DNA of 64,000 nt from Niveispirillum lacus (GTDB lineage Bacteria > Pseudomonadota > Alphaproteobacteria > Azospirillales > Azospirillaceae): the NCBI RefSeq assembly GCF_002251795.1, contig NZ_NOXU01000032.1:248001-312000 (forward strand). The letters are read 5' to 3'. Below are positions 50,655 through 59,460 of this stretch, in pieces. Both the position numbers and the translations under genes were made by a program. A model generated the notes under the pieces. That model was not told the DNA's origin. It did not search any database and saw nothing but the letters and a program-made list of their open reading frames with translations. The first letter of the stretch is position 1, and the number at the start of each line of letters is the position of its first letter.

Positions 50655-51842
50655 TTACAGCCGTTCGATGACCATGGCGATGCCCTGGCCGCCGCCAATG
50701 CACATGGTAATCAGGCCGTAACGGCCACCGGTGCGCTCCAGCTCATACAGCGCCTTGACCGTGATGATGGCGCCGGTCGCACCCACCGGGTGACCCAGCG
50801 AGACGCCGGAACCATTAGGGTTCAACTTGTCAGCCGGGAAGCCCAGAACCTTGGACACAGCACAGGCCTGCGCCGCAAAGGCTTCGTTGCTTTCGATCAC
50901 ATCAATATCGGCAACAGTCAGCCCGGCACGTTGCAGCGCAATGGGCACGGCATGGACGGGGCCCAGCCCCATTACCTCCGGCTCCAGCCCGGCATGACCC
51001 CAGCTAACAATACGGGCCATCGGCTTGGTCCCACGCTTGGCCGCCTCGGCAGCGGACATCAACACCACAGCGGCGGCACCATCATTGACGCCCGACGCAT
51101 TGCCCGCGGTGACGGAACCATCCTTCTTAAAGACAGGCTTCAACTTGGCGAAATCCGCCTCGGTCGCGTCAGCACGGAAATGCTCGTCCGTGTCGAACAG
51201 TTTGGTGCCGCCCTTGACCTTCACCTCTACCGGCAGGATCTGCGACTTGAACCGCCCCTCGGCGGTAGCACGGGCGGCACGGCGGTGGCTTTCCAGGGCC
51301 AAAGCATCCTGGGCGGCGCGGTCAATCTCGTGCCGGGCCGCCACATTCTCGGCCGTAACGCCCATATGGATTTTGTGAAACGGGTCGGTCAAGACGGTCA
51401 CCATGGCGTCCACCACGGCCGCATCACCCATACGCTGGCCCCACCGGACCGACGGCATGACATGCGGTGACCGGCTCATGCTTTCTGCACCGCCAGCCAC
51501 GGCCACATCGCATTCGCCCAGTTTGATCATCTGAGCGGCGGAAATGATGGCCTGCACGCCCGAACCACACAGGCGGTTCAAAGTCAGGGCTGGAGCCTGT
51601 ACCGGCACGCCGGCATTCACGGCGGCAACGCGGGCCAGATACGCATCATGCGGACCGCTGGGGATGACCTGCCCCATCACCACATGCTGCACATCGGCGG
51701 CAGCGATACCGGCACGGCTCACGGCCTCCTTGATCACCAGCGTGCCCAAATCGGCGGGGGCATGATCCTTCAGGCTGCCACCGAACCCTCCAATCGCGGT
51801 ACGGGTGCCAGCAACAATGACGACGTCGTTCAAGCTGCTCAC
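50655..51842 (-). CDS. acetyl-CoA C-acetyltransferase (thiolase)
   Basis: A 395-residue thiolase. Acyl-accepting Cys92 lies in LNRLCGSG, His351 in GHPVGATG and Cys381 in MCIGGGQG, the complete catalytic triad; NEAFAAQ is also present. It interconverts two acetyl-CoA with acetoacetyl-CoA, or cleaves 3-ketoacyl-CoA such as 2-methylacetoacetyl-CoA in isoleucine breakdown. The start is GTG at 51842, seven bases after GGGAGG. The gene lies downstream of the mmsA-acd-ech unit but is separated by a strong terminator, so it is likely a separate transcript. Confidence 0.9.
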   Translation of the reverse strand: MSSLNDVVIVAGTRTAIGGFGGSLKDHAPADLGTLVIKEAVSRAGIAAADVQHVVMGQVIPSGPHDAYLARVAAVNAGVPVQAPALTLNRLCGSGVQAIISAAQMIKLGECDVAVAGGAESMSRSPHVMPSVRWGQRMGDAAVVDAMVTVLTDPFHKIHMGVTAENVAARHEIDRAAQDALALESHRRAARATAEGRFKSQILPVEVKVKGGTKLFDTDEHFRADATEADFAKLKPVFKKDGSVTAGNASGVNDGAAAVVLMSAAEAAKRGTKPMARIVSWGHAGLEPEVMGLGPVHAVPIALQRAGLTVADIDVIESNEAFAAQACAVSKVLGFPADKLNPNGSGVSLGHPVGATGAIITVKALYELERTGGRYGLITMCIGGGQGIAMVIERL

Positions 51843-51912
51843 GGGTGATCCTCCCAGATCGGTGTTTTTGCGGTGCGACAGATAAGCCGCATGTAGTGGC
51901 GTTGCAACCGTT

Positions 51913-51954
51913 ACAAAAACAAAGGGCGGGGAAGCCCTGACCTCCCCGCCCCTT
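51913..51954 (-). terminator. Rho-independent terminator after ech
   Basis: On the minus strand AAGGGGCGGGGA pairs with TCCCCGCCCTTT (12 bp, one G-U), followed by GTTTTTG. It lies 10 bp after the enoyl-CoA hydratase stop codon and ends the mmsA-acd-ech operon. Confidence 0.85.
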
Positions 51955-51964
51955 GCAGAAGCGA

Positions 51965-52747
51965 TTACTTGCCCGTGAAGTTCGGCGGGCGTTTCTCGGC
52001 GAAAGCGGCCATGCCTTCTTTCTGATCGGCGAGCGCAAAGGTGCTGTGGAACACCCGGCGTTCAAACAGCAGCCCCTCGGTCAGGGTGGCCTCAAAGCTG
52101 CGGTTGACGGCTTCCTTCGCCATCATGGCGGCGGGGCGCGACATGGAAGCGATCTTCTCCGCGGTCTTCATCACCTCATCCATCAGGTCGGCCAGCGGGA
52201 CGACGCGGGCGACCAGACCCGACCGTTCGGCTTCAGCGGCGTCCATCATGCGGCCCGTGAGACACATTTCCATGGCTTTGGCCTTGCCGATGGCACGGGT
52301 CAAACGCTGGGTACCGCCCGCACCGGGGATGGTGCCGATGGTGATCTCCGGCTGACCGAACTTGGCATTGTCGGCGGCAATGATGAAGTCGGCCATCATT
52401 GCCAGTTCACACCCGCCACCCAGGGCGTACCCGGCAACGGCGGCAATCGTCGGCTTGCGACAGGTGGCCAGACGGCCCCACTTCTTGGTGATGAAATCAT
52501 TCAGATAGGCGTCCATATAGGAGAAATTCATCATCTCCTTAATGTCCGCTCCCGCCGCAAAGGCTTTCTCCGAACCGGTAACGACGATGACGTTGATCGC
52601 CGCATCCTCCTCAAAGGCGTTCAGGGCCTTTTCCATGTCGGTCACCAGACCGTCGGACAGGGCGTTCAGGGCCTTGGGCCGGTTCAGCCGGATGATGCCG
52701 ACGGCGCCCTTGGTCTCCACCAGGATATTTTCATAGGTCTCGGTCAT
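51965..52747 (-). CDS. enoyl-CoA hydratase (crotonase)
   Basis: A 260-residue crotonase. The oxyanion-hole region is [12 protein letters not shown], and both catalytic glutamates of the ECHS1-type hydratase are present in [18 protein letters not shown] and KAMEMCLTG. It hydrates short-chain enoyl-CoA, here likely methacrylyl-CoA or tiglyl-CoA from valine or isoleucine. The start at 52747 gives the normal N-terminus ([21 protein letters not shown]); the frame extending to 52813 has no homologous sequence. It is the third gene of the mmsA unit, 137 bp after the acyl-CoA dehydrogenase. Confidence 0.9.
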   Translation of the reverse strand: MTETYENILVETKGAVGIIRLNRPKALNALSDGLVTDMEKALNAFEEDAAINVIVVTGSEKAFAAGADIKEMMNFSYMDAYLNDFITKKWGRLATCRKPTIAAVAGYALGGGCELAMMADFIIAADNAKFGQPEITIGTIPGAGGTQRLTRAIGKAKAMEMCLTGRMMDAAEAERSGLVARVVPLADLMDEVMKTAEKIASMSRPAAMMAKEAVNRSFEATLTEGLLFERRVFHSTFALADQKEGMAAFAEKRPPNFTGK

Positions 52748-52884
52748 TTGCCTTTGCCTTCCTATAGCTTTTCCCACAGACGCCGGGCGCCGCCATCCGG
52801 CGGCATGGCTCACGGCGCATGGGCGCCGGGCTGATAATCGCCAGGCTCCAATCTATCAAAGGGCACGCCTTTTCCAGACTGGCA

Positions 52885-54027
52885 TTATGCCCCACCCAAC
52901 AGCCGGCGGGCGATGATCACGCGCATGATCTCGTTGGTGCCTTCCAGGATCTGGTGGACACGCAGGTCGCGCAGGATGCGCTCCACCGGATATTCGCGGA
53001 TGTAACCATAGCCACCGTGAAGTTGCAGCGCATCATTGGTGACGGCAAACCCGGCATCGGTGGCAAAACGCTTGGCCATGGCACAATAAAGCGTAGCCTC
53101 GGGGTGGCCGGCATCCAGAGCGGCGGCACCCCGGTGGACCATCAGACGGGCGGCCTCAAGCTCTGTCGCCATATCAGCGAACTTGAACTGCAACGCCTGA
53201 AATTCGTTGAGTTTTTTACCGAATTGCTGCCGCACCTCCATATGCGCCTTCGCGGCCTCCAGGCAGGCGCGGGCCCCGCCCAGGGAGCAGGAGGCGATGT
53301 TGAGGCGGCCGCCATCCAGGCCCTTCATGGCGATCTTGAACCCATCGCCCTCGGCCCCCAGGCGGTTGGTGACAGGAACCCGGCAATCCTCAAAGATGAC
53401 CTGCGACGTGGGCTGGCTGTTCCAGCCCATTTTCTTTTCCTGCTTGCCAAAGGAGAGGCCTGGCGTGCCCTTTTCCACCACCAGACAGGAGATACCCTTC
53501 GGCCCCGGCCCGCCGGTGCGCACCATCACGACGTAAATGTCGGAGGCGCCGCCGCCGGAGATAAAGGCCTTGGACCCGTTCAGGATATAGTGGTCACCCT
53601 CGCGCTCTGCCTTGGTGCGTAATGATGCGGCATCAGAACCGGAACCAGGCTCGGTCAGGCAGTAGCTGGCGAACTTGGTCATGGAGAACAGGTCGGGCAG
53701 CCATCTGGATTTCTGATCACTGTTGCCGAACGTGTCGATCATCCAGGCGGCCATGTTGTGAATGGAGATATAGGCCGCCGTAGAGGGACAAGCCGCCGAT
53801 AATTCCTCAAACAGAATCGCTGCATCCAGCCGGCCCAGGCCAGTGCCGCCAGCCGCTTCCGAACAGTAAATGCCGGCAAAACCCAGTTCAGCCGCTTTGC
53901 GCAGCGTATCGACGGGGAATATGTGATGCTCATCCCAGTCGCCGGCGAACGGGGCCATGTGTTCGGCTGCGAACCCCCGGGCCAGATCCTGGATGGCGCG
54001 TTGATCCTCGGAAAGATCGAAATCCAT
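52885..54027 (-). CDS. acyl-CoA dehydrogenase (isobutyryl-CoA dehydrogenase-like)
   Basis: A 380-residue flavoprotein of the acyl-CoA dehydrogenase family. It has the usual three parts: N-terminal helices ([22 protein letters not shown]), the middle sheet ([29 protein letters not shown]) and C-terminal helices ([41 protein letters not shown]) with the catalytic Glu in EGTNEI. Close resemblance to the ACAD8 type plus the mmsA neighbour points to isobutyryl-CoA oxidation in valine breakdown. The ATG at 54027 has AGGA upstream. Electrons would pass to ETF. Confidence 0.88.
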   Translation of the reverse strand: MDFDLSEDQRAIQDLARGFAAEHMAPFAGDWDEHHIFPVDTLRKAAELGFAGIYCSEAAGGTGLGRLDAAILFEELSAACPSTAAYISIHNMAAWMIDTFGNSDQKSRWLPDLFSMTKFASYCLTEPGSGSDAASLRTKAEREGDHYILNGSKAFISGGGASDIYVVMVRTGGPGPKGISCLVVEKGTPGLSFGKQEKKMGWNSQPTSQVIFEDCRVPVTNRLGAEGDGFKIAMKGLDGGRLNIASCSLGGARACLEAAKAHMEVRQQFGKKLNEFQALQFKFADMATELEAARLMVHRGAAALDAGHPEATLYCAMAKRFATDAGFAVTNDALQLHGGYGYIREYPVERILRDLRVHQILEGTNEIMRVIIARRLLGGA

Positions 54028-54068
54028 CGGGCGATCCTGTTCTTGATGGTCGAAGCTGGGCCAATGGC

Positions 54069-54099
54069 GACGGCCCCGGACCATCTTGCCGGGGCCGTC
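54069..54099. other. intercistronic hairpin between mmsA and acyl-CoA dehydrogenase genes
   Basis: GACGGCCCCGG pairs perfectly with CCGGGGCCGTC (11 bp, 9-nt loop) in the 93-bp gap. It has no T-run, so it is probably a stabilising or attenuating stem within the operon. Confidence 0.55.
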
Positions 54100-54120
54100 T
54101 GATCAGCGCGAAGGTAGCGA

Positions 54121-55620
54121 TCACCCCATGGTCGGGATGACAAAGGACGCGCCGGAGCGGATGCCCGACGGCCAGCGCTCCGTTACCGTCTTGGTTTTGG
54201 TGTAGAAGCGGATACTATCCGGGCCATGCTGGTTCAGGTCACCAAAGCCGGACCGCTTCCAGCCGCCGAAGGTGTAATAGGCCAACGGCACCGGGATCGG
54301 TACATTGATGCCGACCATGCCCACGTCAACACGGGCCGCGAAGTCACGCGCGGTGTCACCGTCACGGGTGAAGATGGCAACGCCATTGCCATATTCATGA
54401 TCTGAAGGAAGGGATAGGGCCGTCTCATAATCCGGTGCGCGCACGATAGAGAGGACAGGCCCGAAAATCTCTTCCTTATAGATCCGCATGTTGGTGGTCA
54501 CGCGGTCGAACAGGACGCCGCCGACATAATAGCCGCCCTCATAGCCCTGAAGCCTCACCTCGCGGCCATCAACCACCAGTTCGGCCCCTTCCTGCACGCC
54601 GATATCGACGTAAGACTTCACCTTTTCCATATGCTGGCGGGTGATGACGGGGCCGAAATCAGCCTTTTCATCGGTGGAGGGGCCAACGCGCAGGGTGCGG
54701 ACACGCGGGGCCAACCGTTCAACCAGGGCATCCGCCGTCTTCTCGCCCACCGGCACCGCCACGGAAATGGCCATGCAACGCTCACCGGCAGAGCCATAGC
54801 CTGCCCCGATCAGGGCATCGGCTACCATGTCCAGATCGGCATCGGGCATGATCAGGGCATGGTTCTTGGCCCCACCAAAAGCCTGAACGCGCTTACCATT
54901 GGCCGTGCCACGGGTATAAATATATTCCCCGATGGGGGTGGAACCGACAAAGCCGATGGCCTTGATGTCCGGATGGTCGAGGATGGCATCGACCACTTCC
55001 TTGTCACCATTGACGACATTCAGGATGCCCTTTGGCAGGCCCGCCTCATACATCAGTTCCGCCAGCATCAACGGCACAGACGGGTCACGTTCCGACGGCT
55101 TCAGGATAAAGGCATTGCCGCAGGCAATGGCCGGAGCGAATTTCCACATTGGGATCATGGCAGGGAAGTTGAAGGGCGTGATGCCGGCCACCACGCCCAG
55201 CGGTTGGCGCATCGAATACATGTCGATGCCGGGGCCAGCGCCCTCGGTATATTCACCCTTCAGCAAGTGCGGAATGCCAATTGCGAACTCCACCACTTCC
55301 AGCCCACGCTGGATGTCGCCACGCGCGTCGGGCAGGGTCTTGCCATGTTCCAGGGCCAGCTTCAGGGCGATCTTCTCAAAATCACGGGCCAGGAGGTCCA
55401 GGAACTTCATCAGAACACGGGCGCGTTTCTGCGGGTTGGTCGCGGCCCAAGCGGGCTGCGCAGCCTTGGCATTGGCGACAGCCTCTGCCAGTTCCACCGT
55501 GCTGGCCAGCGGCACCTCGGCCGAAATCTCACCCGTCATCGGGGTGAAGATCGGGGCGAAATGGCCAGACTTGCCTGCAACACGGGCGCCGCCGATAAAA
55601 TGGTACAGCTTCTCGACCAA
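54121..55620 (-). CDS. mmsA: methylmalonate-semialdehyde dehydrogenase (CoA-acylating)
   Basis: A 499-residue aldehyde dehydrogenase. It shows the MmsA features IGGARVAG near the start, FGGAKNHALIMPDAD, GSAGERCMAIS with the nucleophilic Cys, and a C-terminal GWKRSGFGDLNQHGPDSIRFYTKTKTVTERWP. It converts methylmalonate semialdehyde to propionyl-CoA with NAD+ and CoA, the last special step of valine (and inositol) breakdown. The start is taken as TTG at 55620, five bases after GGGAGG, which gives the typical family length; the open frame runs up to 55800 but is not conserved-looking. It heads the operon with acd and ech. Confidence 0.93.
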   Translation of the reverse strand: MVEKLYHFIGGARVAGKSGHFAPIFTPMTGEISAEVPLASTVELAEAVANAKAAQPAWAATNPQKRARVLMKFLDLLARDFEKIALKLALEHGKTLPDARGDIQRGLEVVEFAIGIPHLLKGEYTEGAGPGIDMYSMRQPLGVVAGITPFNFPAMIPMWKFAPAIACGNAFILKPSERDPSVPLMLAELMYEAGLPKGILNVVNGDKEVVDAILDHPDIKAIGFVGSTPIGEYIYTRGTANGKRVQAFGGAKNHALIMPDADLDMVADALIGAGYGSAGERCMAISVAVPVGEKTADALVERLAPRVRTLRVGPSTDEKADFGPVITRQHMEKVKSYVDIGVQEGAELVVDGREVRLQGYEGGYYVGGVLFDRVTTNMRIYKEEIFGPVLSIVRAPDYETALSLPSDHEYGNGVAIFTRDGDTARDFAARVDVGMVGINVPIPVPLAYYTFGGWKRSGFGDLNQHGPDSIRFYTKTKTVTERWPSGIRSGASFVIPTMG

Positions 55621-55939
55621 GTGATCCTCCCTCAGACTTGTTAATGAGGAAGGTGGCACGGGAGCACGCGCACGACAAGGCGCAGACAAACGCATCCCGA
55701 TGTGCGTCAACCCACATACACGGGACGTGCGACGGGATGGAGGCCGGCGTCGATCGGGCATAAGGGACGTTGCGAACAACGCTGGGCAAGGCAAAAGCAA
55801 GGGGAAAGGCCCCTACCTGAATTTACCGATTAAACTTTCGTAAAAAACGACCTATCCGTTTGGACTAACTCCACGACCTTACTGAGCGCCGGCAACAATG
55901 TATGTTTCCTTTGAAGTCTGTCAGGGGAGACATCAACAA
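55621..55939. other. 319-bp divergent intergenic region
   Basis: This separates mmsA from the XRE regulator. It contains a short AGGGG/CCCCT stem near 55799-55813 and an AT-rich stretch at about 55820-55855 (TTTACCGATTAAACTTTCGTAAA) that may hold promoters. No RNA gene was recognised. Confidence 0.45.
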
Positions 55940-56545
55940 GTGCAACATCATGACGGGGTCCATTTGCGCATGATGCGCAACTCACGGGGCATGAGTCTGG
56001 CGGCGCTCGCCGCCTCCGCGGGCCTGTCCAAGAGTGAGATATCCAAGTTGGAAAACGGTGTTCGGCCCTTTCGGCCCGACCATGTGATCCGCTTGGCCAA
56101 GATTTTTGGCGTCGGCCCGACGGAGATGCTGTCCCCGGCCAGCCCGCTGCGGTCGATGTTGAGCGAAAGCAAAGCAGATGCGGAAGTGCCCGTCTATGAA
56201 GGGCGCGATCTGACCCGCGACGGGGTGGAAGCAAAGGCTGCCGGCACAATGCCTCGCTCGCCGCAGATGCGGGGGGTCCAGGGCGCCTATGCCGTGACGG
56301 TCCATGACCTGTCCAATGCACCGGCCATCAGTATCGGCACAACGTTGCTGGTTAATCCCAATGCGCCGCCCAATGTCGGTGATCTGGTGATCAACCGTCT
56401 TAACTTCGCACCGCTGGCCTTTTATCTGCGCCAGGACGATGAGGGTGTCATCTATGGCATGACCCTGTCACGCCGCCGTGTCGAATTGTCGATGGACGAC
56501 CTGGACCGACTGCACCGCGTGGCTGGTGTCTGGTTCCCCCACTGA
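55940..56545 (+). CDS. XRE-family regulator with S24-like C-terminal domain
   Basis: A ~201-residue regulator. An N-terminal Cro/CI-type HTH (LRMMRNSRGMSLAALAASAGLSKSEISKLENGVRPFRPDHVIRLAKIFGV) is followed by a LexA/S24-like beta domain (GAYAVTVHDLSNAPAISIGTTLLVNPNAPPNVGDLVINRL). The Lys of the usual Ser/Lys dyad is not apparent, so self-cleavage is unlikely and the domain may serve dimerisation or ligand sensing. GTG at 55940 is preferred because GGGGAG lies ten bases before it; ATG 55898 in the same frame lacks one. It lies just before an aminotransferase and a PuuA-like gene and may control them, although the mmsA unit diverges from it too. Confidence 0.75.
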   Translation: MQHHDGVHLRMMRNSRGMSLAALAASAGLSKSEISKLENGVRPFRPDHVIRLAKIFGVGPTEMLSPASPLRSMLSESKADAEVPVYEGRDLTRDGVEAKAAGTMPRSPQMRGVQGAYAVTVHDLSNAPAISIGTTLLVNPNAPPNVGDLVINRLNFAPLAFYLRQDDEGVIYGMTLSRRRVELSMDDLDRLHRVAGVWFPH

Positions 56546-56620
56546 CAGACCCTTGACGTTCCCTTAACCGGCCCCGACAGTTGGGCGGACGAACCTGGGA
56601 ACAGTTGGGGAGTGGTGTGA

Positions 56621-58003
56621 ATGGGGGACGGCTCTGGCGGCATCAGCACAGCCACCATCCATGCGTTGATGGTGGCTGAACGGACGCGATATGCCGCAAC
56701 CCACCCAGATGCGGCGGCCCGTGTCGGTACGGGAGTTCCTGGTTTTTATCAGGGAGTGCCGATGCATTGGATGCGGGACTGGCCCATGCCATTCCCGTTT
56801 CTGGTGGCCAACGCGCAAGGGGCGACACTTACCGATACCGACGGTCATGTGCTGGCCGACTTTTGTCTCGGCGATACTGGCTCGATGTTCGGGCACTCGC
56901 CGGAACCGGTGCGCGACGCCATCATCGCCCAGGCCGGGCGGGGCCTGACCTACATGTTGCCCACCGATGATGCCATCGCCGTCGGGCGCCTGCTGACCGA
57001 GCGCTTCGGGCTGCCACATTGGCAGGTGGCCACAACCGCCACAGACGCCAACCGTTTTGCCCTGCGTGTTGCACGAGCGGTGACCGGTCGCGGGAAAATT
57101 CTGGTCTTCAATGGCTGTTACCACGGTACCGTCGATGAGACATTCGTCCGGCTGATCGATGGTGCCACGGTTCATCGACCCGGCCTTCTTGGGCAGTACA
57201 CTGACCTGACCGCGCAGACGCGGGTGGTGGAATTCAACGATATTCCGGCCCTTGAAGCGGCGCTCTCCGATGGGCAGGTGGCTTGTGTCATTACCGAACC
57301 CGTCCTGACAAATTGCTGCATGGTCTTGCCCGATCCGGGCTTTCATGCGGCCCTGCGCCGCCTGACCCGTCAGAGCGGAACCCTGCTGCTCATCGACGAA
57401 ACCCACACAATCTCTACCGGCCCTGGCGGGTACACCACCGCATACGGGCTGGAACCGGATATGTTTGTGCTTGGCAAACCGGTGGCGGGCGGGGTGCCGG
57501 CCAGCATCTGGGGCTTCAGCGATGATGTTGCGCTGCGGTTGGATTCTGTGCGCGCCCGAACGCCCGCTGGCCATTCCGGCATGGGGACCACCCTGTCGGC
57601 CAACGCCCTGGCCCTGGCCTGCATGCGGGCGACACTGGAACAGGTGATGGCACCGGAGGCCTATGCCCACATGGAGCGGCTTTCGGCTCGTCTGGAGGCC
57701 GGCCTGTCACAGGTCATCACCAGCATCGGCCTGCCGTGGCATGTGGTGCGGGTGGGGGCGCGGGTGGAGTTCATCTGTGCACCCGGACCTCTGCGTAATG
57801 GAACCCAGGCCGAGGCAGCCCATGCCGGGCCGTTGGAACAGGCAATCCACCTGGCCTTGTTGAATCGGGGCATCCTGATCGCCCCCTTTCACAACATGAT
57901 GCTGGTCTGTCCCTTGACCACCCAGGCCCAGGTCGATGCACTGATCGCCGCCTTTGCCGACGTTGCCGGCATTCTGGCGCAGGGAAAGTTGGGGGCCCCA
58001 TGA
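56621..58003 (+). CDS. class III aminotransferase (glutamate-1-semialdehyde aminomutase-like)
   Basis: A 460-residue PLP enzyme of fold type I, class III. LLIDETHT provides Asp259 for the PLP ring nitrogen and VLGKPVAGG the Schiff-base Lys286; FNGCYHGTVDE and GTTLSANALALACMRATLE are further family stretches. The sequence is nearest to the GSA-aminomutase side of the class, but the adjacent PuuA-like ligase suggests amine catabolism, with transfer of an amino group from a polyamine or similar compound. The ATG follows GGGGAG at good spacing. Its stop overlaps the next start (ATGA), so both proteins are made together. Confidence 0.85.
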   Translation: MGDGSGGISTATIHALMVAERTRYAATHPDAAARVGTGVPGFYQGVPMHWMRDWPMPFPFLVANAQGATLTDTDGHVLADFCLGDTGSMFGHSPEPVRDAIIAQAGRGLTYMLPTDDAIAVGRLLTERFGLPHWQVATTATDANRFALRVARAVTGRGKILVFNGCYHGTVDETFVRLIDGATVHRPGLLGQYTDLTAQTRVVEFNDIPALEAALSDGQVACVITEPVLTNCCMVLPDPGFHAALRRLTRQSGTLLLIDETHTISTGPGGYTTAYGLEPDMFVLGKPVAGGVPASIWGFSDDVALRLDSVRARTPAGHSGMGTTLSANALALACMRATLEQVMAPEAYAHMERLSARLEAGLSQVITSIGLPWHVVRVGARVEFICAPGPLRNGTQAEAAHAGPLEQAIHLALLNRGILIAPFHNMMLVCPLTTQAQVDALIAAFADVAGILAQGKLGAP

Positions 58004-59388
58004 ACAGGCAGATCGCCGACTGGTCAGAGGCGCAGGGCTTCCTGGCCGCACACCCGGAGGTAGAAGCCGTGGATATCGTCCTGACTGATGCCAATGGCAT
58101 CGGGCGGGGTAAGATCATCCGGCGGCATGAGTTGGAAAGCCTGTACCGGAACGGCCGCCATCTCCCCTCGTCCATCCTGGGCCTGGATGTGACCGGCGAG
58201 GATGTGGAGGAAACGGGTCTCGTCTGGTCGGTTGGAGACGCCGACCTGCGCGCCTGGCCAATCGCTGGCACCCTGGTGCTGCTGCCCTGGACCCGGCCGC
58301 TGCGGGCCCAGGTTCTGCTCGGACTTTATCATCTGGACGGTCGTCCGCATGGGGCGGATCCGCGCCATGCCCTGACCCGACAGTTGGAAATGCTGTCTGC
58401 GGCGGGGCATACGCCTGCCGGTGCTTTTGAACTGGAATTCTACCTTCTCGATGCAGCAGCGGGACCAGATGACAAACCGCGACCGGCGGCGATGGCACTG
58501 GATGGACGGCGGCATGGTCAGGTGCAGGTCTATGGTCTGGATGATCTGGACGGCATGCAGCCGTTTTTTGGCCCCGTCTATGAGGCGGCAAAGGCACAGG
58601 GTTTACCGCTGGAAACGCTGATCTCCGAATATGCGCCAGGACAGTACGAACTGACCCTTCACTACCGCAACGATCTGCTGCGCGCCGCCGATGATCTGGT
58701 CATGCTGAAACGGCTGGTCAGAGCATTGGCGCGGCGCCAGGGAATGACGGCCTGTTTCATGGCCAAACCCTTGGCGGGACAAGCCGGATCCGGCATGCAT
58801 CTACATATTTCCCTCAATGACAGGGCGGGCCACAACCAATTTGCGGAACTGGCAGGGACAGAGGCCCCTAACCCTCTGCTGCGTCAGGCAATTGGTGGGC
58901 TGGTCGCCACTATGGGGGATGGCATGCTGGTCTTTGCGCCCCATGCCAATTCCTGGCGCCGGTTTGTGACGAAACTCTATGCACCGGTACAGCCAACCTG
59001 GGGGATCAATGACCGGTCGGTCGCCCTGCGCATCCCGGCAGGCGCGGCGCAGGCCCGTCGGCTCGAACATCGGCCGTCCGGGGTGGATGCCAATCCCTAT
59101 CTTGTGGCCACAACCGTTCTGGCTGGGATACGGTACGGGATCACCCATGGCATTGATCCAGGACCGGCCGCCCAAGGGCAGGGATTTACGCAGCAGACAG
59201 CATTTGCCCGGAAGATGCCGGCAGACTGGCGCGCCGCCATCGCGCAAGCCGCAGAGTCCGACTTCCTGAAATCAGCCCTTGGCGACGAGTTGCACACGGC
59301 GTTCCTGGCAATCAAACGTGCTGAACTTCTGCGTGTGGCGGAAACCATCCCGGATACGGACTACAAATTGTATCTTCATCACGTCTGA
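58000..59388 (+). CDS. glutamine synthetase-like ligase (PuuA-type gamma-glutamylpolyamine synthetase)
   Basis: A 462-residue member of the glutamine synthetase family. The N-terminal domain (VEAVDIVLTDANGIGRGKIIRRHEL) and catalytic domain are complete: AFELEFYLLD, SEYAPGQYELTLHY, MAKPLAGQAGSGMHLHISL, WGINDRSVALRIPAG and RLEHRPSGVDANPYL. These contain the metal-binding Glu and His residues. The sequence resembles gamma-glutamylputrescine synthetase (PuuA) and its PauA relatives more than the nitrogen-assimilating GlnA, and lacks the adenylylation Tyr region. It likely joins glutamate to an amine with ATP. It is followed by a short terminator. Confidence 0.85.
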   Translation: MNRQIADWSEAQGFLAAHPEVEAVDIVLTDANGIGRGKIIRRHELESLYRNGRHLPSSILGLDVTGEDVEETGLVWSVGDADLRAWPIAGTLVLLPWTRPLRAQVLLGLYHLDGRPHGADPRHALTRQLEMLSAAGHTPAGAFELEFYLLDAAAGPDDKPRPAAMALDGRRHGQVQVYGLDDLDGMQPFFGPVYEAAKAQGLPLETLISEYAPGQYELTLHYRNDLLRAADDLVMLKRLVRALARRQGMTACFMAKPLAGQAGSGMHLHISLNDRAGHNQFAELAGTEAPNPLLRQAIGGLVATMGDGMLVFAPHANSWRRFVTKLYAPVQPTWGINDRSVALRIPAGAAQARRLEHRPSGVDANPYLVATTVLAGIRYGITHGIDPGPAAQGQGFTQQTAFARKMPADWRAAIAQAAESDFLKSALGDELHTAFLAIKRAELLRVAETIPDTDYKLYLHHV

Positions 59389-59413
59389 CAATCTCAATGG
59401 GATTGCTTTTTCT
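59389..59413 (+). terminator. Rho-independent terminator after PuuA-like gene
   Basis: CAATCT pairs with GGATTG (loop CAATG, one G-U pair) directly after the TGA stop codon and is followed by CTTTTTCT. The stem is short but the T-run is good. Confidence 0.6.
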
Positions 59414-59460
59414 ACTGACGCTGATGAATAGTGAAGGCCTTCCACGGATCGCCTTCACAG

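Noticed and set aside
59431-59460. GTG start for the YjbH-like gene
   Set aside because: It lies close behind the terminator of the preceding gene without a ribosome site and would add ten residues before the signal peptide.
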